From positions 1-18,096 of the forward strand of contig JAHQVR010000259.1 of NCBI GenBank assembly GCA_019634245.1: 18,096 nucleotides of DNA, in the 5' to 3' direction. Below, one piece after another: positions 8,199 to 14,544 of this stretch. This DNA comes from Gammaproteobacteria bacterium (lineage in GTDB: Bacteria; Pseudomonadota; Gammaproteobacteria; Granulosicoccales; Granulosicoccaceae). A model generated the notes under the pieces. It was not told the DNA's origin, ran no database searches, and worked only from the letters and a program-made list of their open reading frames with translations. Every line of letters begins with the position of its first letter. Positions within the stretch are counted from its first letter, which is position 1. The translations under genes were made by a program, and so were the position numbers.

Positions 8199-8750
8199 AG
8201 ACTCTTTGGGCCTCTGGATAAGCTGCGTGCCCAAAATAGATAACAAACAATAGGCAGTGAAATAGTAATACCCTGAATGCAGTGTTGCAGATACCGCCTC
8301 GTTAGACTTGGTAGCCAGAGCCGCCATAAAAATGCTGACCACAAACACATCTGCCATTGACCATTTCCCAATCGCGGAAACAAACTGAAAGAGGGTATCG
8401 TTGAGTCTCTCGTTGGGTGAAAACAGTACCACCAATAAAAGCAGGATTTTCGCCACGGGCACTACCACGCTAAAAATCAGAATGAGCCAAGCCACAAGAT
8501 AGTTTTGGTCTACAAAGAGCGTTTCAATCGTCTGCATAATGCTCTGAGTCGCCTCGTATAAATCTAAGTACCCCAGAAAGGGCACCTCCTTACCCACGCG
8601 AATGGTTAGCATGTCTTGAAACAAACCTGGGTAGAGGCAGGCGAGTGAGGCTAAGATTAAAACTAGGGCCAGAATACTTCGTAGTGTCATGAAAAATGCA
8701 ATCAGTTTATAGATCCGTGTTCGATATTCTGCTCGTTGTGAAACCTTCAA
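8184..8750 (-). CDS. Single-domain PqiA-like (paraquat-inducible protein A family) membrane protein
   Basis: The 188-aa product has four hydrophobic segments: [39 protein letters not shown], the segment after [18 protein letters not shown], and [17 protein letters not shown]. The phrase [11 protein letters not shown] followed by [10 protein letters not shown] is characteristic of the PqiA domain. E. coli PqiA has two such domains (about 417 aa) and zinc-ribbon cysteines. Here there is one domain and no CxxC motif, and no PqiB/MCE partner is adjacent. Family members work with MCE proteins in envelope lipid transport; a specific role for this one is unknown. The longest frame begins with TTG at 8750, directly after a stop. 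ATG at 8690 would remove 20 residues before the first helix. Neither start has a clear Shine-Dalgarno. It converges with queC, overlapping by 15 bp. Confidence 0.82.
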   Translation of the reverse strand: MKVSQRAEYRTRIYKLIAFFMTLRSILALVLILASLACLYPGLFQDMLTIRVGKEVPFLGYLDLYEATQSIMQTIETLFVDQNYLVAWLILIFSVVVPVAKILLLLVVLFSPNERLNDTLFQFVSAIGKWSMADVFVVSIFMAALATKSNEAVSATLHSGYYYFTAYCLLSILGTQLIQRPKESSIVN

Positions 8751-8881
8751 TCAATCAAAGCGAGAGCTTTAAATCGCGGGAAGACATATCGAAAGTTCGT
8801 GCCTTGGCAGCACCACTAATATTGATTCACATTTGTGTAGGTTGAAAGCATTGATAAGTCTCAAAAACACGCCAAAAAAGG

Positions 8882-8910
8882 TTGACCAAGGCAATCCAAG
8901 CAAAGATAAT
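8882..8910 (+). promoter_or_regulatory. Sigma70-type promoter for the tRNA-Lys locus
   Basis: TTGACC (8882-8887, 5 of 6 to consensus) and GATAAT (8905-8910, 5 of 6) are separated by exactly 17 bp. The GC-rich bases just after the -10 (CACGCC) resemble the discriminator of stringently controlled tRNA promoters. Transcription would start near 8917, about 65 nt before the first tRNA-Lys sequence. In the rest of the 8751-8982 interval I see no gene. Confidence 0.65.
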
Positions 8911-8982
8911 CACGCCTCTTTTGAGCCGGGCCATGTTATTCACAGATAAATCCGCAAGGTTGTAAAAAGAAGAGTTTGAGAA

Positions 8983-9040
8983 GGGCCGTTAGCTCAGTTG
9001 GTAGAGCATCTGACTTTTAATCAGGTGGTCGCGCGTTCGA
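8983..9040 (+). pseudogene. Interrupted tRNA-Lys copy (5' 58 nt only)
   Basis: These 58 nt match the first 58 nt of the intact tRNA-Lys at 9174 base for base: acceptor 5' strand GGGCCGT, D arm, anticodon arm with CTTTTAA loop, variable region and T stem/loop up to GTTCGA. At that point the sequence switches to a hairpin module. Eleven bases of the T arm 3' half (AATCGCGCACG) reappear at 9110-9120, but the acceptor 3' strand GCCC and CCA do not follow. It cannot give a normal tRNA even if the module were removed precisely. Confidence 0.88.
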
Positions 9041-9109
9041 CAAATTCGCCGGGAGCGAATTTGAACTGCCGCAGGTAGCCCGCAGGGCGAGTATCAGGAA
9101 GATACGAGT
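9041..9109 (+). repeat. Structured hairpin module, copy A, sitting in the tRNA T loop
   Basis: Consecutive hairpins fill the module. Stem 1 is CAAATTCGC/GCGAATTTG (9041-9049 with 9055-9063, loop CGGGA). Stem 2 is CTGCC/GGTAG (9066-9070 with 9074-9078, loop GCA, one G-U). Stem 3 is CCC/GGG (9079-9081 with 9085-9087, loop GCA). Stem 4 is GTATC/GATAC (9091-9095 with 9101-9105, loop AGGAA). It is flanked by tRNA-Lys sequence on both sides (GTTCGA left, AATCGCGCACG right). A diverged copy lies at 9325-9397. Family unknown to me. Confidence 0.8.
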
Positions 9110-9120
9110 AATCGCGCACG
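9110..9120 (+). other. Displaced fragment of the tRNA-Lys T arm
   Basis: AATCGCGCACG equals the 3' half of the T stem plus the start of the acceptor 3' strand of the neighbouring tRNA-Lys. After it the sequence is unrelated to the tRNA until 9163, where a short stretch (AGTTTGAGA) shared with the region before the first copy leads into the intact tRNA. The 9121-9173 spacer also holds a possible 7-bp hairpin (9139-9145 with 9152-9158). Confidence 0.8.
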
Positions 9121-9173
9121 ATGGATGATAAGATTTGCGAGGTAGTGAAAGCTACTTCAAGACAGTTTGAGAG

Positions 9174-9249
9174 GGGCCGTTAGCTCAGTTGGTAGAGCAT
9201 CTGACTTTTAATCAGGTGGTCGCGCGTTCGAATCGCGCACGGCCCACCA
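9174..9249 (+). tRNA. tRNA-Lys (anticodon UUU)
   Basis: This is a complete 76-nt cloverleaf: acceptor GGGCCGT pairing with ACGGCCC (9239-9245), D arm AGCTCAGTTGGTAGAGC, anticodon TTT at 9207-9209 in loop CTTTTAA, and T arm GCGCG-TTCGAAT-CGCGC. The discriminator A and an encoded CCA are at 9246-9249. It follows queC as in Pseudomonas, where the tRNA-Lys at this position is a known island-integration site. A terminator begins 13 nt downstream. It should share the promoter at 8882 with the broken upstream copy. Confidence 0.97.
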
Positions 9250-9261
9250 CTCAATCAAAAT

Positions 9262-9283
9262 GCCCGCGAATGCGGGTTTTTTT
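9262..9283 (+). terminator. Rho-independent terminator of tRNA-Lys
   Basis: Stem CCCGC/GCGGG (9263-9267 with 9272-9276), loop GAAT, followed by seven T. An extra G-U pair can extend the stem. The position, just after the tRNA, is as expected. Confidence 0.88.
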
Positions 9284-9307
9284 ATTGAGTTGTTGGTTGT
9301 GTCGAGG

Positions 9308-9397
9308 CGAACGCATCCGTTCGACAAATCTGCTTGGAGCAGATTTGGACGTCCGCAGGACGGTCGCGCAGCGACGCGACTCATGGATGAGGAGCGC
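9308..9397 (+). repeat. Structured hairpin module, copy B, between terminator and duplicated tRNA 3' end
   Basis: It begins with a hairpin containing GTTCG (CGAACG/CGTTCG, 9308-9313 with 9318-9323). The module proper follows. Stem 1 is CAAATCTGC/GCAGATTTG (9325-9333 with 9339-9347, loop TTGGA). Stem 2 is CGTCC/GGACG (9350-9354 with 9358-9362, loop GCA). Stem 3 is GTCGC/GCGAC (9363-9367 with 9371-9375, loop GCA). Stem 4 is CTCA/TGAG (9380-9383 with 9388-9391, loop TGGA). Order, loop sizes and loop bases match copy A while the stem bases differ in compensating pairs. The right side is the tRNA-Lys 3' end; the left side is not the tRNA 5' half. Confidence 0.8.
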
Positions 9398-9450
9398 AAT
9401 CGCGCACGGCCCACCACTCAATCAAAATGCCCGCCAATGCGGGCTTTTTT
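9398..9450 (+). repeat. Duplicated tRNA-Lys 3' end plus terminator (att-like direct repeat)
   Basis: These 53 bp match 9231-9283 at 51 positions: the T-arm 3' half, acceptor strand, CCA, the following 12 bp and the terminator. The offset is 167 bp. Direct repeats of a tRNA 3' end are what integrative elements leave at att sites. The terminator here (GCCCGC/GCGGGC, 9429-9434 with 9439-9444, loop CAAT, six T) is intact and its stem is one pair stronger than that of the first copy. Confidence 0.85.
9429..9450 (+). terminator. Second copy of the tRNA-Lys terminator
   Basis: A perfect 6-bp stem GCCCGC/GCGGGC with CAAT loop and T6. It belongs to the duplicated tRNA end and would stop any transcript running through module B. 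Confidence 0.8.
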
Positions 9451-9583
9451 GGCTCTACCCAATTAACGGGGGATAGCCTTCGAGCTGAATTATAGATCCG
9501 TGCCGATCGAACAACCCCCTTTTTCAACGATCATCCAGCCTCGTCCAGCCCGGCCTCTTGGCCTGTTCTCTAGTTGTCATATT

Positions 9584-9593
9584 TGCTCTTTAA
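9584..9593 (+). promoter_or_regulatory. boxA-like sequence in the leader of the acidic beta-helix gene
   Basis: TGCTCTTTAA equals the first ten bases of the E. coli rrn boxA antitermination element (TGCTCTTTAACA). It lies 40 nt before the start codon at 9633. A ten-base match can arise by chance and no boxB or rRNA gene is seen. In 9451-9632 I found no convincing -35/-10 pair. Confidence 0.25.
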
Positions 9594-9632
9594 ACTGGGT
9601 GACCTTAGTCAACTAGCTTATTGAGGATAAAC

Positions 9633-10898
9633 ATGAAACAGCAAATTTTTATGGCCGTCAGTATCAGTATTTCACTTTTGACGGGCTCGGTCTGGGCTGG
9701 TCAGAGCCTGGTTACCAATGGCAATAACGATGGCCCCGGTTCATTGCGAGCTGCTTTAGCGAGCGGTGCCAATACAATTCGGTTTCAGGATGATGTACAA
9801 AATATTAACCTGACGGAGACTCTAACCCGCGAGAACCCTAATAAACTTCGCATATTAGGCAGTGGTCAATCCATCAATGCATCTGCAATTGATCCAGACT
9901 CTGACATTCTTAGTATTAGCGGTGCTGGCGATGTAGTTATTTCGGATCTGGTATTGCTAGGCAGCTTCGATGCGGTCAATGAGGACCCACTATTACCCGC
10001 CGGTGGGAAGGGCATTGAAATTTTAGTTCCCGTTGAGGCGCAGGGGCTGATAAAGGTCAAGATCAGCGATCTGTTTCTCACTCGGGTTGGCCATCATGGA
10101 ATTCATATTTCAGACTGCAGTTTGGGTGACGATTGCGGCGGTGGTAGTGGCGGAGGCGGAGACGGTTCCTCGGCCTCGCTCATGCTAAAGCTAGAGAAGG
10201 TGCAAGTCAGCGGAGTTGGGTTTGGTCGCGCTGATGCAGACGGTGTTCGGGTTGATGAACGCGGCGATGGCAGTATTTATTTCACTTCGAAAGACTCGGT
10301 TTTTACCAAAGTAGGAGCCGATGGGGTTGAGCTGGATGAGGGTAACGATGGCGATGTTGTCAGTAGTGTGAGTCGTAGTTTATTCAGTGACAATGGTGAA
10401 TACTGCAATTTGATTCCGGTATTTGAAGGAGGGCCGTGTGACGACGACGGTGACCGTGACGTGGATGACGGGTTCGATATCGATGAAGCGGGAGAAGGTG
10501 GCTTGTATAGCCGCGTAAGGGATAGCCAAGTGACGAACAACTTCGATGAAGGGCTGGATTTCGATGAAGAAGACGCTGGCGATATCGAGTCAGCAGTAAT
10601 CGATACTATAGGATTGGGTAACCAGGACGAGGCCTTCAAAATGTCTGAGGAAGGCGACGGTGATCTAAATGTCTTACTGCGGAAAATAACCACGGCTGAC
10701 AATAATGGCGGCAAAGAGGGTATCGAGTTGGAAGAGGCCGATGACGGAAATGTAGCTGTGCGAGTAGTGAAAAGCTTGATGATCGGTGGTGAAGATGAGG
10801 AACTGAAAATCGAGCAAGCTGACACGGGAGTCGGCACCGTTAAAGTGCGCAACTCCAATCTTGGGGGGCTGGACTTGGAAAATGTGATTGAGCAATAG
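9633..10898 (+). CDS. Secreted, very acidic beta-helix protein with 27-residue repeats
   Basis: I recognise the fold type but not a named family. The ATG at 9633 is preceded by GAGG at 9623-9626 (6-nt gap), giving 421 aa; the in-frame TTG at 9621 overlaps that site. A Sec signal peptide ends at VWA|GQS near residue 22. The N-terminal part has GPGSLRAALASGANTIRF, the opening seen in many choice-of-anchor-Q beta-helix proteins. A Gly-rich insertion follows around residues 165-180. Seven coils have an Asp/Glu-rich turn of the form (D/E)G-x-x-x-(D/E)E-xxx-G starting near residues 203, 230, 279, 306, 333, 362 and 389, mostly 27 apart. Two cysteine pairs (DCSLGDDC and YCNLIPVFEGGPC) could form disulfides. 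Calcium binding by the acidic ridge is plausible inference. It is followed by its own strong terminator and so appears monocistronic. Confidence 0.8.
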   Translation: MKQQIFMAVSISISLLTGSVWAGQSLVTNGNNDGPGSLRAALASGANTIRFQDDVQNINLTETLTRENPNKLRILGSGQSINASAIDPDSDILSISGAGDVVISDLVLLGSFDAVNEDPLLPAGGKGIEILVPVEAQGLIKVKISDLFLTRVGHHGIHISDCSLGDDCGGGSGGGGDGSSASLMLKLEKVQVSGVGFGRADADGVRVDERGDGSIYFTSKDSVFTKVGADGVELDEGNDGDVVSSVSRSLFSDNGEYCNLIPVFEGGPCDDDGDRDVDDGFDIDEAGEGGLYSRVRDSQVTNNFDEGLDFDEEDAGDIESAVIDTIGLGNQDEAFKMSEEGDGDLNVLLRKITTADNNGGKEGIELEEADDGNVAVRVVKSLMIGGEDEELKIEQADTGVGTVKVRNSNLGGLDLENVIEQ

Positions 10899-10925
10899 CG
10901 CGAATTGCAGTAACTCAAGTGCTAA

Positions 10926-10966
10926 AAGAGCGGGGTGCATCCAAAGATGCACCCCGCTTTATTTTA
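10926..10966 (+). terminator. Strong rho-independent terminator after the acidic beta-helix gene
   Basis: A perfect 12-bp stem GCGGGGTGCATC/GATGCACCCCGC (10930-10941 with 10946-10957), loop CAAA, extended by an A-T pair, followed by TTTATTTT. The complementary A-rich run before the stem (CTAAAAGA) gives some bidirectional potential. Confidence 0.93.
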
Positions 10967-10986
10967 AGGATAGCTCTATATGTTTG

Positions 10987-11003
10987 ATGTCACAGTAATG
11001 TCA
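10987..11003. promoter_or_regulatory. Direct repeat ATGTCA spaced one helical turn, upstream of the nuclease gene
   Basis: ATGTCA occurs at 10987-10992 and 10998-11003, 11 bp apart, within an AT-rich stretch upstream of the nuclease gene. It could be an activator or repressor site. I see no good -35/-10 pair, so this is only a suggestion. Confidence 0.2.
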
Positions 11004-11073
11004 TAAATTTTTAACGAGACTGCCCAATTCTTCTTCTAATGTATGGGGGTCAATAACCCTAGCCAATATTTCA

Positions 11074-14000
11074 ATGATGTCCCTAGCAACCCGACTCCTC
11101 GCTGGCCTCTCTTTACTCCTAATCGCTGCAGCAGCCAACGCTGCTCTAATAAGTGAAATACGAATAGACCAGCCCAGTACCGACAACGACGAATATTTTG
11201 AGCTTGTTGGCGAACCGCAAGAATCATTAGCCGGGTTGAGCTACATCGTAATAGGAGATGGCGCTGGCGGCAGTGGTGTTATTGAAGCCATTGTTGACTT
11301 GAGCAGTCAAAGTTTAGACTCAAGTGGACTATTCGTTGCTGCCGAGGGAACGTTTACACTAGGTACTGCCAATCTGACCACCAGTCTCAACTTTGAGAAC
11401 AGTGACAATGTGACTCATCTGTTGGTAGAGGGGTTTGTAGGGACTCTACAGCAGGATTTGGATATTGACGATGATGGCGTGCAGGATGTGATTCCGTGGA
11501 CTTCCGTTATAGATTCTGTCGCGCTGGTCGAGAATTTGCTTAATGGCGAGCAAGTCTACTCCGAGACTCAGATTGGCCCAGATGGCACTTTTGTTCCGGC
11601 GCATGTGTTTCGCTGCGGAGGCACTTTTGAGATAGGGGTATTTGACCCAGCTGATGCTGAGAGCCTGGATACTCCAGGTGCTGCGAACCCTTGTGAGAGT
11701 GACTTGTTGCTTTCCGAGATTCGCATAGATCAACCCAGTAGCGACAATGATGAGTATTTTGAGCTGACCGGGTCGCCAAACCTGTCACTGGATGGTGTGA
11801 CCTACCTAGTTATAGGTGACGGCACAGGTGGCAGTGGCACTATCGAAGCGGTGGTTGATTTAACTGGCAGTGTAGTTCCGGCAAATGGTTTATTCGTGGT
11901 CGCTGAGTCTACTTTTAGTCTGGCTACCGCCGATCTGACAGCCAGCTTGAATTTTGAAAACAGTGATAACGTCACGCATCTGCTGGTACGTGATTTCACA
12001 GGTGCCAATGCAGATGATTTAGACACCAATGATGATGGGGTTTTAGATATTGAACCTTGGAGTGAGCTAATTGATTCATTGGCGTTGGTAGAAGATCTAA
12101 ATAACGGTGAGTTGGTCTATAGCAGCAATCAGATCGGGCCGGATGGTTCGTTCGTACCGGGCCACGTATTTCGTTGTGATACGGGCTTTGAGATTGGGGT
12201 TTTTGATCCGAATGGTGGCGTTGATACTCCGGGTGAGGTCAATGCTTGTACTGGTGGGCCGGTTGCTACACCGGCAACTATTCCGGAAATCCAGGGCTCG
12301 GGTGACGTTAGTCCTTTATTGGGTCAACAAGTTATCACCAGCGGAGTAGTGGTTGCTGACTTTCAAGGTAACGACCAACTACGAGGCTTCTTTTTGCAGG
12401 ACCCAGTGGGTGACAGCGACCCTGCCACATCGGATGGAGTCTTTGTTTTTGACCCAGATGGTGTTGATGTGCAAGTGGGTGATGAGCTAACAATCGTGGC
12501 CGATGTTGATGAGTTCTTTGGTCAAACTGAGCTTGAGAATGTGGCAAGCATCGAAATCACTGGCACCGGCCAGATAGCCTCAACGGCTGTGTTTTTACCC
12601 GAGGCAAGCAACGGTGATCTGGAACGGTACGAAGGCATGCTGGTGGAAATTATCGGCGACATTACGGTTAGCCAGAACTTTTTTCTCGGTCGGTATGGGC
12701 AAATGACCTTGTCTTCGGCTAACGACAATGATGTGCCGGGCCGGTTGTTCCAACCAACCAACGAGTTCCCAGCTAACTCGCCACAGGCACTGGCTTTGGC
12801 AGAGGAAAATGCGCGCAGAATTTTGATTCTCGACGATGGCCAAGACATCAGTCGCTTCGGTGATAATCCGGTGCCCGTGCCCTATATAGGCGGCCCACCA
12901 CCCTCGGTTATTCGCGCCGGAGATTCGGTAACAAATTTGATTGGCGTATTGGATTTCGGGCGAATCAATTCCGCTAACCCGCCGGCAAACGACTATCGTT
13001 TGCACCCAACGGTGGAGCCAGTATTTTTTAGCAGCAACCCTCGTGAATTTGTACCAGCCAGTACAGCTGGTCGTATCACTGTGGCCAGTTACAACGTTTT
13101 AAACTATTTCAATACAATCGACCAAGGCGATAATCGTGGTACGTGTGGCCCTAACGGCGATCAAGGTTGCCGAGGTGCGGACAGCGATTCTGAGTTCGCC
13201 CGACAACAGGCCAAAATTGTTAATGCGATCGTGGCAATGGAGGTCGATGTACTTGGGCTGGTCGAGTTGGAAAATAACGGTAACGGCGCCGATAGTGCGA
13301 TTCAAAACCTGGTAAACGCGGTTAATGCAATCCTTGGCGAAGGCACATACGCGATTGCTTCAATCAGTGATGCACCATTGGGTGGTGATGCGATTGCGGT
13401 GGGTATGATCTACAAGCCAGAATCAGTAACGCCAGTGGGAACCGCCGCTACTTTAGCGAGTGGTGCTTTTGATCAAAATTTAGCGCAGGGGCGATCACGC
13501 GCCCCATTGATGGTGAGCTTTGAAGAAAATGAAACACAGGAACAGTTTTCAGTGATCGTGAATCATCTTAAATCCAAGGGATCGCCACCAGAAGACATCA
13601 ACGATCCAAACTTTGATCAGGCCGATGGCCAGGGCAATTGGAATGCCAGGCGCACCGAGGCTGCAAACGACTTAGCGGCTTGGATTGCTACCAACCCCAC
13701 TGGCATCGATGACCCTGATGTCATGATTATTGGGGACTTAAATGCCTACGCTAAAGAAGACCCAATCCTTGCACTTCAGGATCAGGGATATGTCGACTTA
13801 ATCGCTGAATTCAATGGTGCGGAACGGTACTCGTTTACCTTCGACGGGCAAGCGGGTTATTTGGATCACGCCATTGGCAACAGTTCGCTGATTGATCAGA
13901 TCACGGGCGTGGTGGAATGGCACATCAATACCGATGAGCCGGCAGTAATTGATTACAACGAAGAGTTCAATCCTGAGGGCTACTACGATCAACAACCGTT

Positions 14001-14328
14001 CCGTTCTTCAGATCATGACCCAGTAATTGTTGGTTTGGATTTATTCACTCCAATCAGCGATGCAGATGACGATGGTGTTGCGGACGAGGATGATCAGTGT
14101 GCAGACACCAATGAGGGTGATTTGGCGGCTGAAAATGGTTGCTCAGTTCAACAGTCAATTGAGCTTAATTGCAGTGCGCTTTTACCTAATAAAACCTTGC
14201 GTTATATTCGATGTGGATTCAGAGAAATTAGAGTTGGTTTGAGACGAGACTTAATCACACTCCGTGAAGCTCGAAGACTAACCCGCAAGGTAATTAAAAC
14301 AGCGTTTCGCGCAAGGCATAGGCGTTGA
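11074..14328 (+). CDS. Secreted multidomain ExeM/NucH-type nuclease (endonuclease/exonuclease/phosphatase superfamily)
   Basis: The 1084-aa product starts with a Sec signal peptide (LLAGLSLLLIAAAANA, cleavage about residue 23). Two lamin-tail-like domains in tandem follow (from about residues 25 and 212, offset 187 aa), both beginning SEIRIDQP and containing NFENSDNVTHLLV. Next come an OB-like region (about 400-640) and the catalytic EEP domain (about 667-990). Visible catalytic motifs are ASYNVLNYF (N674), LVELEN (E731), NHLKSKG (H831), GDLNAYAKEDP (D888, N890) and SSDHDPV (D980, H981). The family degrades extracellular DNA, with a metal ion. A calcium-type repeat DADDDGVADEDDQC (996-1009) precedes an unusual Arg-rich tail ending RARHRR. 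Tandem ATGs at 11074 and 11077 fit; no Shine-Dalgarno is near either. The transposase remnant lies 200 bp downstream. Confidence 0.9.
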   Translation: MMSLATRLLAGLSLLLIAAAANAALISEIRIDQPSTDNDEYFELVGEPQESLAGLSYIVIGDGAGGSGVIEAIVDLSSQSLDSSGLFVAAEGTFTLGTANLTTSLNFENSDNVTHLLVEGFVGTLQQDLDIDDDGVQDVIPWTSVIDSVALVENLLNGEQVYSETQIGPDGTFVPAHVFRCGGTFEIGVFDPADAESLDTPGAANPCESDLLLSEIRIDQPSSDNDEYFELTGSPNLSLDGVTYLVIGDGTGGSGTIEAVVDLTGSVVPANGLFVVAESTFSLATADLTASLNFENSDNVTHLLVRDFTGANADDLDTNDDGVLDIEPWSELIDSLALVEDLNNGELVYSSNQIGPDGSFVPGHVFRCDTGFEIGVFDPNGGVDTPGEVNACTGGPVATPATIPEIQGSGDVSPLLGQQVITSGVVVADFQGNDQLRGFFLQDPVGDSDPATSDGVFVFDPDGVDVQVGDELTIVADVDEFFGQTELENVASIEITGTGQIASTAVFLPEASNGDLERYEGMLVEIIGDITVSQNFFLGRYGQMTLSSANDNDVPGRLFQPTNEFPANSPQALALAEENARRILILDDGQDISRFGDNPVPVPYIGGPPPSVIRAGDSVTNLIGVLDFGRINSANPPANDYRLHPTVEPVFFSSNPREFVPASTAGRITVASYNVLNYFNTIDQGDNRGTCGPNGDQGCRGADSDSEFARQQAKIVNAIVAMEVDVLGLVELENNGNGADSAIQNLVNAVNAILGEGTYAIASISDAPLGGDAIAVGMIYKPESVTPVGTAATLASGAFDQNLAQGRSRAPLMVSFEENETQEQFSVIVNHLKSKGSPPEDINDPNFDQADGQGNWNARRTEAANDLAAWIATNPTGIDDPDVMIIGDLNAYAKEDPILALQDQGYVDLIAEFNGAERYSFTFDGQAGYLDHAIGNSSLIDQITGVVEWHINTDEPAVIDYNEEFNPEGYYDQQPFRSSDHDPVIVGLDLFTPISDADDDGVADEDDQCADTNEGDLAAENGCSVQQSIELNCSALLPNKTLRYIRCGFREIRVGLRRDLITLREARRLTRKVIKTAFRARHRR

Positions 14329-14544
14329 TTGGCCAATGCCTTGGCAAGAGACATTTTGTCAAAGTGTGAGTCAACCCAATGACTGCAATTAGGCTCGCCC
14401 TTAACAAGGACAATCGCGCTGCAAAGAATCATAGACATTCTTGGCCAACTCCCTAGAGTTTCGTTAGGACTCATTCACGTGATCTAATGTCTCGTTGGCC
14501 AGTTCCAGGATCGTCTGATCAGCTGGTAAACAAAACCCAGCCAG
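14329..14544. other. Intergenic stretch before the transposase remnant, no confident gene
   Basis: I see no supported gene here. On the - strand a short open frame (14562-14464, 32 codons, ending LELANETLDHVNES) overlaps the start of another (14474-14202), which runs antisense into the nuclease gene. Neither resembles a family I know. AGAGTTTCGTTAGG at 14455-14468 faintly resembles the inverse of the IS3 right end and could mark a decayed left end. Confidence 0.3.

Noticed and set aside
8983..9120. Idea that module A is an intron of the first tRNA-Lys
   Set aside because: Exact removal would still leave ACG followed by ATGGATG instead of GCCC-ACCA, so the acceptor stem and CCA would not be restored. 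Bacterial tRNA introns are usually group I in the anticodon arm, and this module is far too small.
9189..9476. Open frames on both strands across the tRNA-Lys/module region (for example - strand 9208-9417)
   Set aside because: They are translations of the tRNA, hairpin module and terminator. Peptides ending WWAVRDSNARPPD are a known kind of spurious protein made from antisense tRNA genes.
10277..10918. 213-codon Ser/Pro-rich frame antisense to the acidic beta-helix gene
   Set aside because: It is the complement of GAT/GAA/GGC-rich repeats and overlaps the terminator; no coding evidence.
14202..14474. 90-codon - strand frame overlapping the nuclease 3' end, plus a 32-codon frame before it
   Set aside because: The larger part is antisense to the nuclease tail and resembles nothing I know. 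The overlap of the two frames is suggestive but not enough for a gene call.
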